Shown: positions 8,143 to 17,340, numbered from the stretch's first letter. The stretch: 64,000 nucleotides of DNA from CAMAVH01 sp964628235 (GCA_964628235.1 CAZVLU010000006.1:37890-101889), one strand, 5' to 3'. Notes: generated by a model from the letters alone, not told the origin. Program-made: numbers and translations.

Positions 8143-9240
8143 ATGGGTTTCAATTGCGGCATTGTCGGCCTGCCCAACGTCGGCAAATCCACGCTTTTCA
8201 ACGCGCTGACGGCGACCGCCGCGGCGCAGGCGGCGAATTATCCGTTCTGCACCATCGAGCCCAACGTCGGGCGCGTCGGCGTGCCCGACCCGCGCATCGA
8301 CAAGCTGGCAGAGATCGGCAAGTCGGCCAAGATCATCCAGACGCAGCTCGAATTCGTCGATATCGCCGGCCTGGTGCGCGGCGCCAGCAAGGGCGAAGGC
8401 CTCGGCAACAAGTTCCTCTCGCATATCCGCGAAGTCGACGCGATCGTTCATGTGCTGCGCTGCTTCGAGGACGACGACATCACCCATGTCGAAGGCCGCA
8501 TCGATCCGATCGCCGACGCCGAGACGGTCGAGACCGAGCTGATGCTCGCCGACATGGAGAGCTTGGAAAAGCGCGTCGACAACCTGACCAAGAAGGCCAA
8601 GACCGGCGACAAGGAAGCCAAAACGCTGCTGCCGGTCGTCGAGAAGGCCCTGGCCGTGTTGCGCGACGGCAAGCCGGCGCGCACCGCGCAACTGACGGCC
8701 GATGAAGTCCCGGCCTTCAAGCTGTTGCAACTGCTAACCGGCAAGCCGGTGCTCTATGCCTGCAACGTCGAAGAAGCCTCAGCTGCCACCGGCAACGCCT
8801 TCAGCGCCAAAGTCGATGAGATGGCCAAGCGCACGGGCGCGAAAAGCGTCGTGATCTCTGCCGCCATCGAAGCCGAGGTGGTGACTCTGGAGGCCGCCGA
8901 GCGTCAGGAATTCCTCGCCGGCCTCGGCCTCGAAGAAACCGGCCTCAACCGCGTGATTCGCGCCGGCTACGAATTGCTCGGGCTGATCACCTACTTCACC
9001 GTCGGTCCGAAAGAAGCCCGCGCCTGGACCATCCTGAAGGGCACCAAAGCGCCGCAAGCCGCCGCCGTGATCCATAACGATTTCGAGCGCGGCTTCATCG
9101 CCGCCGAAGTGATCGCTTACACGGATTTCGTCGCGTTGAACGGCGAGCAGGGCGCCAAGGAAGCCGGCAAGGCGCGCATCGAAGGCAAAGAATATGTCTT
9201 CGCCGACGGCGACGTGGTGCATTTCCGTTTCAACGTGTAG
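8143..9240 (+). CDS. ychF: Redox-regulated ATPase YchF (Obg-like)
   Basis: YchF is a universally conserved P-loop protein of the Obg family that prefers ATP and binds ribosomes. The 365-residue sequence has the P-loop GLPNVGKST (9-17), the switch II region DIAGLVRGASKGEGLGN and a helical hairpin (about 130-200). It ends in a C-terminal TGS domain (from YFTVGPKEARAW to FADGDVVHFRFNV). The G4-like motif is NVEE rather than NKxD, as expected for this ATP-using branch. It is coupled to pth. Confidence 0.96.
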   Translation: MGFNCGIVGLPNVGKSTLFNALTATAAAQAANYPFCTIEPNVGRVGVPDPRIDKLAEIGKSAKIIQTQLEFVDIAGLVRGASKGEGLGNKFLSHIREVDAIVHVLRCFEDDDITHVEGRIDPIADAETVETELMLADMESLEKRVDNLTKKAKTGDKEAKTLLPVVEKALAVLRDGKPARTAQLTADEVPAFKLLQLLTGKPVLYACNVEEASAATGNAFSAKVDEMAKRTGAKSVVISAAIEAEVVTLEAAERQEFLAGLGLEETGLNRVIRAGYELLGLITYFTVGPKEARAWTILKGTKAPQAAAVIHNDFERGFIAAEVIAYTDFVALNGEQGAKEAGKARIEGKEYVFADGDVVHFRFNV

Positions 9241-9267
9241 CCGCAGCTTTTCCGGAGATCTGCGCTT

Positions 9268-10371
9268 ATGCAACTCGCTCAAGCCGCGATCGGCCGGGAT
9301 AATAACTACAATCTGATTCGCATGCTCGCGGCCATCGCGGTGATGGTGAGCCATAGCTTCGCCTTGAGCACGGGCCGACCGGAGACGCAGCCGCTACAGG
9401 CGAGCCTCGGCATGGATATCGGCAACATGGCGGTCGATGTCTTCTTCATCGCCAGCGGCTTTCTGGTGACGGCCAGCTTGCTCGCGCGCCGCAGCGCGCT
9501 GGAATTCTTCTGGGCGCGCATCCTGCGTATCTACCCAGCGTTGATCGTCGTCGTGCTGCTGACCGTCTTCGGCCTCGGCGCTGTCATGACGACGCTGCCG
9601 CTCGCCGACTATTTCACCCATTCGCGCACCTACCTCTATCTAGCGAAATCCTCGACATTGATCTGGGGCGTCGCCTATCTGCTGCCTGGCGTATTCGAGG
9701 CCAATCCTTATCCAGGCGCGGTCAACGGCTCGTTATGGACGATGCCGTTCGAGATTCGCATGTATACCTATCTCGTCGTCGCCTGGAGCCTTTTGCTGCT
9801 GACGAAGGCGCGTCAATCGCGCCTGTTCCGAATCGCCGTCGTCGCAAGCTGCGTCATCGCCGGCACCCTCGTGTTGCGCGAGCATTTCATCTTGGGGAAA
9901 CAGAGTAAGGGTCTGCATCTCTTCTTCATGTTCTTCACCGGCGCGGCCTTTCAGTTGCTGAAGGATCACATCCGGCTTAGCCATGCGGTTTTCGTGCTGG
10001 CGTTCGCGGCTCTCGTCGTCGCCGGCTTCATTAACCGCGATCTGTTCTTTGTGGTTTACATCGCAACCGTGGCCTATGTGCTCTTCTACCTCGCCTACGT
10101 GCCGGCCGGACGCTTGCGGTCCTACAATCGTGCCGGTGATTATTCCTACGGCTATTACATCTACGCCTTCCCCATCCAGCAAACGATGGCGGCCGCCATC
10201 CCCGGCATTAGCGTGTGGGGCATGGCATTAAGCGCCGGAGTCGCTACGCTCGTCTGCGCGATTCTCTCTTGGCATCTGATTGAGCGCCGAGCGCTTGCCG
10301 CGAAAGACGGTTGCGCCGCCGCGACGCGGCGCGCGCTGCGTCTGAAGCCGACCGAGACTTCGTTGCGTTAA
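9268..10371 (+). CDS. Acyltransferase family 3 membrane protein
   Basis: This 367-residue integral membrane protein has about ten hydrophobic segments and the acyltransferase-3 (OafA/YrhL) signature R-x10-H (R18 and H29 in RMLAAIAVMVSHS). Members O-acylate cell-surface sugars such as LPS O-antigen or exopolysaccharide; the acceptor is unknown here. It starts 27 bases after ychF but has visibly lower GC and AT-rich codons, and it converges on the E1-beta gene. It may be a late insertion next to ychF. Confidence 0.85.
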   Translation: MQLAQAAIGRDNNYNLIRMLAAIAVMVSHSFALSTGRPETQPLQASLGMDIGNMAVDVFFIASGFLVTASLLARRSALEFFWARILRIYPALIVVVLLTVFGLGAVMTTLPLADYFTHSRTYLYLAKSSTLIWGVAYLLPGVFEANPYPGAVNGSLWTMPFEIRMYTYLVVAWSLLLLTKARQSRLFRIAVVASCVIAGTLVLREHFILGKQSKGLHLFFMFFTGAAFQLLKDHIRLSHAVFVLAFAALVVAGFINRDLFFVVYIATVAYVLFYLAYVPAGRLRSYNRAGDYSYGYYIYAFPIQQTMAAAIPGISVWGMALSAGVATLVCAILSWHLIERRALAAKDGCAAATRRALRLKPTETSLR

Positions 10372-10428
10372 CGCATCTAGCCAAGCTCATTCGCGCTGAA
10401 TTCTTCTAGGAACTGGATATTTTTATAT

Positions 10429-11415
10429 TCAGCCATTCAGCATCTCGCGGATTTTTTGCGCGATTTGCCGTTCGTTCGGCACGACCAAAGGCTCCAAAGC
10501 CGTGTTGCAAGGGATGAGCACGGCGGGGGCTGCAAGGCGCGCGACCGGCGCATCGAGATAGTCGAAAGCATGTTCGGAGATGGTGGCGGCGATTTCGCCG
10601 GTGATGCCGTAATCGAGATGGCCGGCGTCCGTCACCAGGGCGCGCGAGGTTTTGCGCACCGACGCCAAGATCGTCTCGCGGTCGAGCGGCAAGATGGTGC
10701 GCGGATCGACGATCTCGACCTCGATGCCCTCGGCGGCCAGGATGTCAGCCGCTTTGAGCGCGATCTGCACCATGCGCGAGACGGCGACGATGGTGACGTC
10801 GCGGCCCTCGCGCACCACCTTGGCCTTGCCGAGCGGCACGATCACGTCGCCCTCAGGGATAGCGCCCTTGATATTGTAGGTCGTACGGTCCTCGATGAAG
10901 ACCACCGGATTGTTGTCGCGGATCGCCGCCTTCATCAGCCCCTTGGCGTCCGCCGCCGACTGCGGCATGACGACCTTGAGGCCCGGCACATGGGCGACCC
11001 AGGCGTGGAAGCTCTGCGAATGCTGCGGGCCGAGATTGCCGCCGACGCCGACCGCCGTGCGCAGCACCAGCGGCACAGTGTAGCCGCCCGCCGACATGTA
11101 ATGGATCTTGGCCGCCTGATTGACGAGTTGATCCATCACCAGGGTGATGAAATCGCCGAACATCACCTCGACCACCGGGCGCAGGCCGGCCATGGCGGCG
11201 CCCACCGTCATGCCGAAGATGGCCGGTTCGGAGATCGGCGTGTCGACGACGCGGGCCTCGCCGAACTTGTCGAACAGGCCCTTGGTCTGGCCGAACACGC
11301 CGCCGGCAGTGCCGACATCCTCGCCGATGATGCAGACGCGGTCGTCGTGCGCCATTTCCTCGAATAAGCCTTCGAGGATGGCATCCTTCACCGTGAGCAT
11401 CTTCTCATTCGGCAT
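10429..11415 (-). CDS. 2-oxoacid (pyruvate/acetoin-type) dehydrogenase E1 beta
   Basis: This 328-residue transketolase-like protein resembles the beta subunit of pyruvate or acetoin dehydrogenase E1. It has the pyrimidine-binding region IGEDVGTAGGVFGQTKGL, DTPISEPAIFGMTVGAAMAG and the C-terminal domain segment EVEIVDPRTILPLD. The subunit pairs with E1 alpha to decarboxylate a 2-oxoacid with ThDP. The start at 11415 overlaps the end of the alpha gene by 11 bases, so translation is coupled. No E2 (lipoyl acyltransferase) or E3 follows. The exact substrate is undetermined. Confidence 0.85.
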   Translation of the reverse strand: MPNEKMLTVKDAILEGLFEEMAHDDRVCIIGEDVGTAGGVFGQTKGLFDKFGEARVVDTPISEPAIFGMTVGAAMAGLRPVVEVMFGDFITLVMDQLVNQAAKIHYMSAGGYTVPLVLRTAVGVGGNLGPQHSQSFHAWVAHVPGLKVVMPQSAADAKGLMKAAIRDNNPVVFIEDRTTYNIKGAIPEGDVIVPLGKAKVVREGRDVTIVAVSRMVQIALKAADILAAEGIEVEIVDPRTILPLDRETILASVRKTSRALVTDAGHLDYGITGEIAATISEHAFDYLDAPVARLAAPAVLIPCNTALEPLVVPNERQIAQKIREMLNG

Positions 11416-12418
11416 AAAGATGCTCCATGAGATCGGCCGCGCTCGGCGCATCGAGCTTGCGCGCGGCGTCGGCGGCCTGGGCCACCGCCGCCTTGGCCTC
11501 CTCGGCGATGCTGTCGAGCTGCGCCTGCGTCGCCTGCTTCTTGGCGACCAATTTGCGCGCCAACTGCGCGATCGGGTCGCGCTTGCGCCAGGCTTTGGTT
11601 GCGGTGTCTTCCTTGTAGTCCTGCTTATCGCCGACATGATGGCCGCTGTAGCGCCAAGTGGCGCAGATCAGGAAGCTCGGCCCCTTGCCGGCGCGCGCCC
11701 GCGCCACCGCTTTGGCGGCAGCTTTCTGCACCGCCAGCACATCCATGCCGTCGATATGCTCGGAGGGGATGGCAAAGGCCTTGCCGCGGTCGGCGATGTC
11801 TTTGCCCGCCGTCACGTCGTCGATGCTGGTGAACTCGCCGAAGCCGTTGTTCTCGCAGACGAACAGCACCGGCAGGTTCCAGATCGCCGCCATGTTCATC
11901 GCTTCGAACATGATGCCCTGATTGAGCACGCCGTCGCCGAAGAAGCTGACGGCGACTTGGCCGGTTTTGCGCAGCTTGGCGGTGAGCGCCGCGCCGGCCG
12001 CGAGCGGCACCGAGCCGCCGACGATGCCGGTGGTGCCGAGATTGCCGTTGGCCGGATCGAAGATATGCATCGAGCCGCCGCGCCCCAAGCCGTAGCCGGC
12101 GCGCTTGCCGAGCAGCTCGGCGAACAGGCGTTCGAGATCGCCGCCCTTGGCGACGCAATGGCCATGGCCGCGATGATGGCTGGCGATGAAATCGCTTTGC
12201 GTTAACTCGGCGCAAACGCCGGCGGCGACCGCTTCCTGGCCCATGTAGAGATGCACGAGGCCGGGAATATGCCCGCCGAGGAACAGGCGCTGCACGGTTT
12301 CCTCGAAGGCGCGAATCGTCGCCATGGTGCGATAGAGCGCGAGCGGCGAACCGGCATCATTGCGCAGCTTCGCCTTCGCGGACGTCTTCTCGGATGTGAC
12401 GGCCTTCGCACGCGCCAT
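11405..12418 (-). CDS. 2-oxoacid (pyruvate/acetoin-type) dehydrogenase E1 alpha
   Basis: This 337-residue E1 alpha subunit has the ThDP/Mg motif GDG (161-163) with the closing N190-N191. The phosphorylation-loop region YSGHHVGD (257-264) and the HHRGHGHCVAKG segment (81-92) are of acetoin/pyruvate dehydrogenase type. The start was set at the ATG at 12418, because about 72 upstream in-frame residues are not family-like. The Lys/Ala-rich N-terminus (1-20) precedes the fold. It forms a two-gene operon with the beta gene and is divergent from a second alpha/beta pair across 290 bases. Confidence 0.87.
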   Translation of the reverse strand: MARAKAVTSEKTSAKAKLRNDAGSPLALYRTMATIRAFEETVQRLFLGGHIPGLVHLYMGQEAVAAGVCAELTQSDFIASHHRGHGHCVAKGGDLERLFAELLGKRAGYGLGRGGSMHIFDPANGNLGTTGIVGGSVPLAAGAALTAKLRKTGQVAVSFFGDGVLNQGIMFEAMNMAAIWNLPVLFVCENNGFGEFTSIDDVTAGKDIADRGKAFAIPSEHIDGMDVLAVQKAAAKAVARARAGKGPSFLICATWRYSGHHVGDKQDYKEDTATKAWRKRDPIAQLARKLVAKKQATQAQLDSIAEEAKAAVAQAADAARKLDAPSAADLMEHLYAE

Positions 12419-12708
12419 CGGTCGTCCACGCCTCCCGTGCGTTTCTTTTATCGGCTTGTTTGCGATGAGCCTAACGGCTTTCGCCGCATCCGGCCAGCCG
12501 ACGATTCGACAAGCCAATAGGGGCCTGCCGGTCCCATATTCTTCACAGGCTGTTTCGTTGCATCGCCTATCCGCGATGACAATCGTTTTACCCTTGATGG
12601 CAAATTTTCTCGCTTCTACTGTGAGCGCGCCCAATCAACAAGCGGGCGAACGAACGAGCGCGATAATGAAACGCGCCGCTAAGAAAATGAAGTTCCAGGG
12701 AGGACCGC
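12419..12708. promoter_or_regulatory. Divergent promoter region between two E1 operons
   Basis: These 290 bases hold no supportable gene and must contain promoters for both E1 operons. The 11-mer ATAATGAAACG at 12663-12673 also occurs in inverted form in the IclR/TauD intergenic region (23174-23184). A strong Shine-Dalgarno (agggagga, about 12697-12704) precedes the TTG start at 12709. No clear sigma-70 hexamer pair was found. Confidence 0.5.
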
Positions 12709-13698
12709 TTGAACAAGCAAGAGCGCTTGGCGCTGTTCGAATGCATGCTGCGCATTCGCCGCTTCGAAGAGGACGTCATCCGCCTCGCCATGGCGCATGA
12801 CTATGTCGGCCGCCAGCATCTCTACATCGGCGCCGAAGGCGCTGGCGCCGGCGCTTGCTTGGCCCTCGACAAAGCCGATGTCGCCCATACGACGCACCGC
12901 AACCATGGCTATCTCGTCGCGCGCGGCTCCGACCGCGCCGCCATGTTCGCCGAAGTTTTGGGGCGCGACGGCGGCACCAACAAGGGCCGTGGCGGACCCT
13001 GGCATATCTGCGATCCCGATGTCGGCTTCCATTCGACCTCGGCGATGGTCGGCGGCTCGATCGCTCTGGCGGTCGGCTCGGCTTACGGCCTGATGAAGCA
13101 AAAAAGCAAGGCCATCGCCGTGGCGCATTTCGGCGACGGCACGTTGGATGAGGGCATCGGCTACGAGGCGCTGAATCTCGCCTCTCTGCTCAAGCTCCCC
13201 GTGCTCTTCATGTGCGAGAACAACGCCAAGCCCGGCCAGCGCCCCTCCTCCATGCTCGCCGCCAAGCATCTTACTCATGTGCCCGCCGCCCTCGACATTC
13301 CGACCGTGGTCGTCAATGGCGCGAATGTCGAAGAGGTGCATGAGGCGGCGATAAAAGCCGTCGCCCATGTGCGCTCGGGCAAAGGCCCGATCTTCCTGCA
13401 AGCCGATCTCGAACGCTGGCCCGGCTCGCATCAGGTCCATGCCGCCTTCCCGACCGGCGTCACTGACATTTCGATGGCCTGGGACGCGAGCAAGATTGAG
13501 GGCAAGCATGCCGATTGGATCAAGACCTACGATCCGATCCTGCTGCAGGCCAAGAAGCTGCTCGCTGAGAACGTGGCGACGCAGGAGGAATTGCTCGCGA
13601 TCGACAAACGTGTGACCGCCGACACGCTGAAGGCCCGCGAGACTGCGGAAAAATCTCCCTTCCCTGTGGCGAGCGACGCCGCCAAGCAGTTCGCCTGA
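12709..13698 (+). CDS. Second, divergent E1 alpha subunit (ThDP-dependent)
   Basis: This 329-residue E1 alpha homologue has an unusual TTG start. The upstream ATG at 12666 is out of frame, and agggagga sits at the right distance before the TTG. The ThDP motif is GDG (142-144) with N171-N172. HRNHGYLVARG replaces HRGHGHCVAKG, and the usual SGHS-type loop is replaced by ERWPGSHQVHAAFPTG. This marks it as a specialised subfamily distinct from the neighbouring pair. It lies 12 bases before its beta subunit. The substrate is unknown. Confidence 0.82.
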   Translation: MNKQERLALFECMLRIRRFEEDVIRLAMAHDYVGRQHLYIGAEGAGAGACLALDKADVAHTTHRNHGYLVARGSDRAAMFAEVLGRDGGTNKGRGGPWHICDPDVGFHSTSAMVGGSIALAVGSAYGLMKQKSKAIAVAHFGDGTLDEGIGYEALNLASLLKLPVLFMCENNAKPGQRPSSMLAAKHLTHVPAALDIPTVVVNGANVEEVHEAAIKAVAHVRSGKGPIFLQADLERWPGSHQVHAAFPTGVTDISMAWDASKIEGKHADWIKTYDPILLQAKKLLAENVATQEELLAIDKRVTADTLKARETAEKSPFPVASDAAKQFA

Positions 13699-13710
13699 GG
13701 AGCCGGCATC

Positions 13711-14679
13711 ATGACCCAAATGAATTTCGCCGAAGCTCTGGTCGATGCGCTCTGCGTGGCGATGGACGCCGACCCCAAAGTCTCGATCATCGGTCGCGGC
13801 ATTTCCGGCCATGGCGCCGAAGCCGCCGCCGACAAGCGCCTGGCGTCTTACGGCGACCGCGTGCTCGATCCGCCGACCTCGGAAGCCGCCGTCGCCATGC
13901 TGGCGCTCGGCGCGTCGATGACGGGCCTGCGCATGTTCCATCACTTCGGCAGCGGCGTCTTCGCCTTCGAAGCGTGGAATCAAGTGGTCAACGAAGCCGC
14001 CAACGCGCGCTACATGTCGGGCGGCCGGCTCAAATCGCCGGTGACCTATTGCATGTTTCACGGTCTGCGCCAGGGCGGCGGGCCGCAGCATTCGGCGAGC
14101 CTGCACGGCGGATACGCGCACAATCCCGGGCTCGAAGTCGTCCTGCCGGCGACGCCGGCCGATGCCAAGGGCCTGACGCTCAGCGCGCTCTACAGCGACA
14201 ACGCCACCGTCATGCTGGTGCATCCGACGCTACTCGCCCTGCGCGCCGATGTGCCGGGCGGCGATTACCGTGTGCCGTTCGGCAAGGCTGCCGTGCATCG
14301 CCCGGGCAAGGACGTCACCATCGTCGCCCTCTCACGACAGGTGACGGAGTCTTTGAAAGCCGCCGCGATCTTGGCCAAGGAGGGCATCGACGCCGAAGTG
14401 GTCGATCCGCGCACACTGGTGCCGCTCGACGAGGCCGGCATCCTTGCCTCGGTCGCCAAGACCGGACGCCTCGTCGTCGCCGATGAAGGCCCCAGTTTCG
14501 GCAGCGCCGCGGAGATCGCCGCGATAGTCGCCGAAAAAGGCTTCCGTTCCTTGAAAGCCCCCATCGCCCGCGTGACCCGTCCCCACTCGCCGGTGCCGTT
14601 CAGCCCCGAAATGGAAGCTTTTATGACTCCGGACGCGGAAAAAATCGCCGCGGCGGCACGGCGGACTGTTGCCGCGTAA
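13711..14679 (+). CDS. Second E1 beta subunit (ThDP-dependent)
   Basis: This 322-residue transketolase-type beta subunit pairs with the alpha gene 12 bases upstream. It aligns by eye with the other beta subunit through PPTSEAAVAMLALGASMTG, the GLRQGGGPQHSASLHGGYAHNPG stretch and EVVDPRTLVPLD. IGRGISGHG replaces the canonical IGEDV segment, so the usual cofactor-activating glutamate appears to be lost or moved. That is a concrete reason to doubt ordinary pyruvate dehydrogenase activity. No E2/E3 genes follow. Confidence 0.82.
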   Translation: MTQMNFAEALVDALCVAMDADPKVSIIGRGISGHGAEAAADKRLASYGDRVLDPPTSEAAVAMLALGASMTGLRMFHHFGSGVFAFEAWNQVVNEAANARYMSGGRLKSPVTYCMFHGLRQGGGPQHSASLHGGYAHNPGLEVVLPATPADAKGLTLSALYSDNATVMLVHPTLLALRADVPGGDYRVPFGKAAVHRPGKDVTIVALSRQVTESLKAAAILAKEGIDAEVVDPRTLVPLDEAGILASVAKTGRLVVADEGPSFGSAAEIAAIVAEKGFRSLKAPIARVTRPHSPVPFSPEMEAFMTPDAEKIAAAARRTVAA

Positions 14680-14805
14680 GGGGTTTCGGGTAGTCTGCTG
14701 GCCCGCGCGCGACATGCGCTAGGCGGCGCGTTCGGCGCCACGAAATTACAAGAACGGCCAGCCGGTTCACGGCGGCCACAGGGACCATCAGGAAAGGACC
14801 AAAAT

Positions 14806-15474
14806 ATGGGCAGCATGATTCAACTGACCGCGTCGGACGGCCACAAGTTCGGTGCCTACAAGGCCGAACCGTCGGGCAAGGCGAAGGGCGGCATCGTCCT
14901 GATTCAGGAAATCTTCGGCGCCAACAAGCATATCCGCGCCGTGGCCGACGGCTACGCCAAGGACGGCTATCTGGTGATCGCGCCGGCGCTGTTCGACCGT
15001 GTCTCGCCCGACATGCAGCTCGGCTACGGCCCGGAAGATCAGGAGAAGGGCAAGGCGACCCGCGCCCAGCTGAAGTGGGACGCCGTGCTGGCCGATACCC
15101 AGGCCGCCTATGAAGCCGCGAAGGTTGCCGGCAAGGTCGCCATCATCGGCTATTGCTTCGGCGGCTCGGTCGCCTGGCTCGGCGCGACGCGCCTCAGCTT
15201 CGACGCCTCGGTCGCCTATTACGGCGGCAACGTCGCCGACTTCGCCGAGGAAAAGCCGAAGTGCCCGACGATCCTGCACAACGGCACCGAGGACAAAGGC
15301 ATCCCGATGGAAAAGGTCGAGAAGATCAAGGCCGCCCGTCCGGAAGTGACCGTCTACACCTACGAAGGCGCAGGCCACGGCTTCAACTGCGACGAGCGCG
15401 GCAGCTGGCACGAAGCCTCTGCCAAGCTCGCCCGCCAGCGCACCCTCGACTTCCTCGCCAAGCACATCGGCTGA
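14806..15474 (+). CDS. Dienelactone hydrolase family protein
   Basis: This 222-residue alpha/beta hydrolase is of the dienelactone hydrolase family. It carries the cysteine nucleophile in GYCFGG (C117) and a triad completed by D163 and H191 (EGAGHGF). Classical members open dienelactone in chloroaromatic breakdown; many homologues have other ester or lactone substrates. caggaaagga precedes the start. It is 126 bases after the second E1 pair, which may or may not be functionally linked, and a strong terminator follows. Confidence 0.88.
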   Translation: MGSMIQLTASDGHKFGAYKAEPSGKAKGGIVLIQEIFGANKHIRAVADGYAKDGYLVIAPALFDRVSPDMQLGYGPEDQEKGKATRAQLKWDAVLADTQAAYEAAKVAGKVAIIGYCFGGSVAWLGATRLSFDASVAYYGGNVADFAEEKPKCPTILHNGTEDKGIPMEKVEKIKAARPEVTVYTYEGAGHGFNCDERGSWHEASAKLARQRTLDFLAKHIG

Positions 15475-15495
15475 GCGACGTTCGATAGAAACAAG

Positions 15496-15530
15496 AACGG
15501 CGGCCTCGCGAGGGGCCGCCGTTTTTTATT
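15496..15530 (+). terminator. Rho-independent terminator
   Basis: The stem aacggcggcc (15496-15505) pairs perfectly with ggccgccgtt (15514-15523), followed by a T-rich run. It ends the dienelactone-hydrolase transcript and insulates the converging cupin gene. Confidence 0.9.
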
Positions 15531-15565
15531 TGCGCGCTGCAATAGTCAGCGCAGAGCCATGCCTG

Positions 15566-16003
15566 TCAGATCGTCCCGCTCCGCATGCGCTCTTTATTCG
15601 CTTTTGTGAAGTAGTCCTTGTTGTTGATCGCGCCCTTGCCCTGGACGACGATCTGATCGCCTGGCGCCTTCACCTGATAGAGGATGGCCATCTCGTCGCT
15701 CTCGTTGTGGAGCTGATAATATTGGTCGGCCGGCACCAATACGCACATGCCCGCCGTCAGGTGATGGACGACCGGCTCGGCGCTTTCATTCTCTTTGGTG
15801 CGCACAGTCATCTTGCCCTCGAAGCAGAGAAACGACTGCGACGAGCCTTTGTGATAGTGGAACTCGTTCTGCGAGCCCGGCGGCATCAAATTCAGAGCGA
15901 TCAGCAGGTCGCCGACCTGCGACAACAGCACGCGGCCATGCGGGCCTTTGGTCTCGATATGGCTGTCGATCGATTCGCGGATCTTGCTGACAAGGGCTGC
16001 CAT
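15566..16003 (-). CDS. Small cupin-domain protein
   Basis: This 145-residue protein is a single cupin. Motif 1 is near residues 47-68 (EFHYHKGSSQSFLCFEG, with two histidines) and motif 2 near 85-105 (CVLVPADQYYQLHNES). Such cupins are metal-binding dioxygenases, isomerases or small-molecule sensors. It lies 10 bases after the binding-protein gene and is probably co-transcribed with it. This links it to the uptake or breakdown of the ligand of that transporter. The reaction is unknown. Confidence 0.78.
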   Translation of the reverse strand: MAALVSKIRESIDSHIETKGPHGRVLLSQVGDLLIALNLMPPGSQNEFHYHKGSSQSFLCFEGKMTVRTKENESAEPVVHHLTAGMCVLVPADQYYQLHNESDEMAILYQVKAPGDQIVVQGKGAINNKDYFTKANKERMRSGTI

Positions 16004-16013
16004 GATTCCCTCC

Positions 16014-17195
16014 TTACTTGCCCGGCCCGCCGAGCGCGTATTTGTTCCACATCTTGAGGAACTTCTCGGTCGCTGGCTGATCGTTGAAGTTGATCAGCTC
16101 GCGGCCCTTCACCGCGTCGGGGAATATCCAGTAATCGTCGCTCTGCAGATCCTTGTGGATCGGCAAGGCTTGGAACACGGCAAGCTGGGCGATCTGGCCT
16201 TCCTTGCTCAGCACCCAATTCACATAGAGCTTGGCCGCCGCCATGTTCGGCGTGCCGCGGAAGATCGTCAGGTTCGGCCTCTCGACGGGCACGATGTCCT
16301 GCGGGCAATACCATTTGACCGAGCTGCCCTTGTCCATCAGCTCCTTGATGCGCTCCGGATAGGCCGGGATCGAGACGTAATTCTCGCCGGCGCCGACCAA
16401 GCTCATGGCGGCGTTCAGGCCTTCGCGGCGCACTTGCGGCTGCAGCTTGACGAAGAAATCGTCGAGATAGGTCGTCGCCCATTCCTCGCCGAACTTGCCC
16501 CACAGCGGCATGAACCACAGGTGCGGCAGCATCACCACGCCGATGCGGCCATTGGCGAGGATCGACGTGTTGGGCAAATCCTTCCAGGTCTTCGGCATCT
16601 GGTCTTCGCGGACCAGCGTCGGATTGTAAGCCATGCAATAGGGCCGCTGGCGAAAGCTGATGGCGATGCCGCCCTCGGCATGGCTGCCTTCGAGAGCCAC
16701 GTTGAAGGTCGGCAGATCGCGCATGTCGGTCGCGGCATTGGCGGCGATGAACTCGCTGAGCGAGCCGTCCATGCTGCGCACCACATCCATCAGGTAGCGC
16801 CCCTCGCGGAAGGCCAGCAGCGGACGGATCACCCGCTCGTTGGCGCTGCCGCGCTGGAACTGCACCTTCAAAAAGGGATAACGCTCGAGGAAGGGCTTGA
16901 TCATTTGGGCGTGCAGCGGCGGCTCTTCCGAGCCGCCGACGCGCACCGTCGGATTCTTGCGCGCGTCGTCGATCCAGGCTTGCGGCACCGCCAGCTCTTT
17001 ATCGAGGCCCGCGAGCTTGTCCTCGCCGAAATTCAGTTGCTTGAGAAATTCCTGCGTGCTTTTCGGCAAGTCGGCGGCTTGGCTGGCCCACAGGGGCGCC
17101 ATCGCCGCGGCGGCGCTCAAGCCGGCGGCCAACAACATTCGGCTCGCGCAACGATTGGCCCAATGACGGGGGGCCCAAGAATGCGAATGGGTCAT
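16014..17195 (-). CDS. ABC transporter solute-binding protein (family 1)
   Basis: This 393-residue periplasmic binding protein has a signal peptide (basic residues about 10-20, then a hydrophobic Ala/Leu stretch, cleavage near residue 40 in ASQAAD). The mature part resembles the iron/spermidine-type family 1 binding proteins (WKDLPNTSILANGRIGVV; AAAKLYVNWVLSKEGQ). It probably works with the fused permease at 19653-21431. No ATPase gene of this transporter is in the window. It is divergent from the LysR gene, so LysR control is likely. Confidence 0.82.
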   Translation of the reverse strand: MTHSHSWAPRHWANRCASRMLLAAGLSAAAAMAPLWASQAADLPKSTQEFLKQLNFGEDKLAGLDKELAVPQAWIDDARKNPTVRVGGSEEPPLHAQMIKPFLERYPFLKVQFQRGSANERVIRPLLAFREGRYLMDVVRSMDGSLSEFIAANAATDMRDLPTFNVALEGSHAEGGIAISFRQRPYCMAYNPTLVREDQMPKTWKDLPNTSILANGRIGVVMLPHLWFMPLWGKFGEEWATTYLDDFFVKLQPQVRREGLNAAMSLVGAGENYVSIPAYPERIKELMDKGSSVKWYCPQDIVPVERPNLTIFRGTPNMAAAKLYVNWVLSKEGQIAQLAVFQALPIHKDLQSDDYWIFPDAVKGRELINFNDQPATEKFLKMWNKYALGGPGK

Positions 17196-17297
17196 GATCT
17201 CTCTCCCTGACGTTTTTTATCGCTGCGCGATTGCGTTTCGCGCTTGGCTTTCGGCGAGCATGGGGCAATTGTTTGGGAGCCGCTACCGGGAGAATTG

Positions 17298-17312
17298 GAA
17301 TAACTGATATTC
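17298..17312. promoter_or_regulatory. Predicted LysR operator 1
   Basis: GAATAACTGATATTC is an imperfect palindrome in the gap between the divergent binding-protein and LysR genes, 28 bases before the LysR start. It matches 12 of 15 bases of the palindrome at 18309-18323 before the Rieske gene. Autoregulatory LysR sites commonly lie in such positions. Confidence 0.5.
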
Positions 17313-17340
17313 TGGCGCGGCACGGGGACGGCACAGCATC

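Noticed and set aside
12666..12708. ATG at 12666 as start of the second E1 alpha
   Set aside because: It is out of frame with the E1 alpha sequence; the TTG at 12709 has a strong Shine-Dalgarno.
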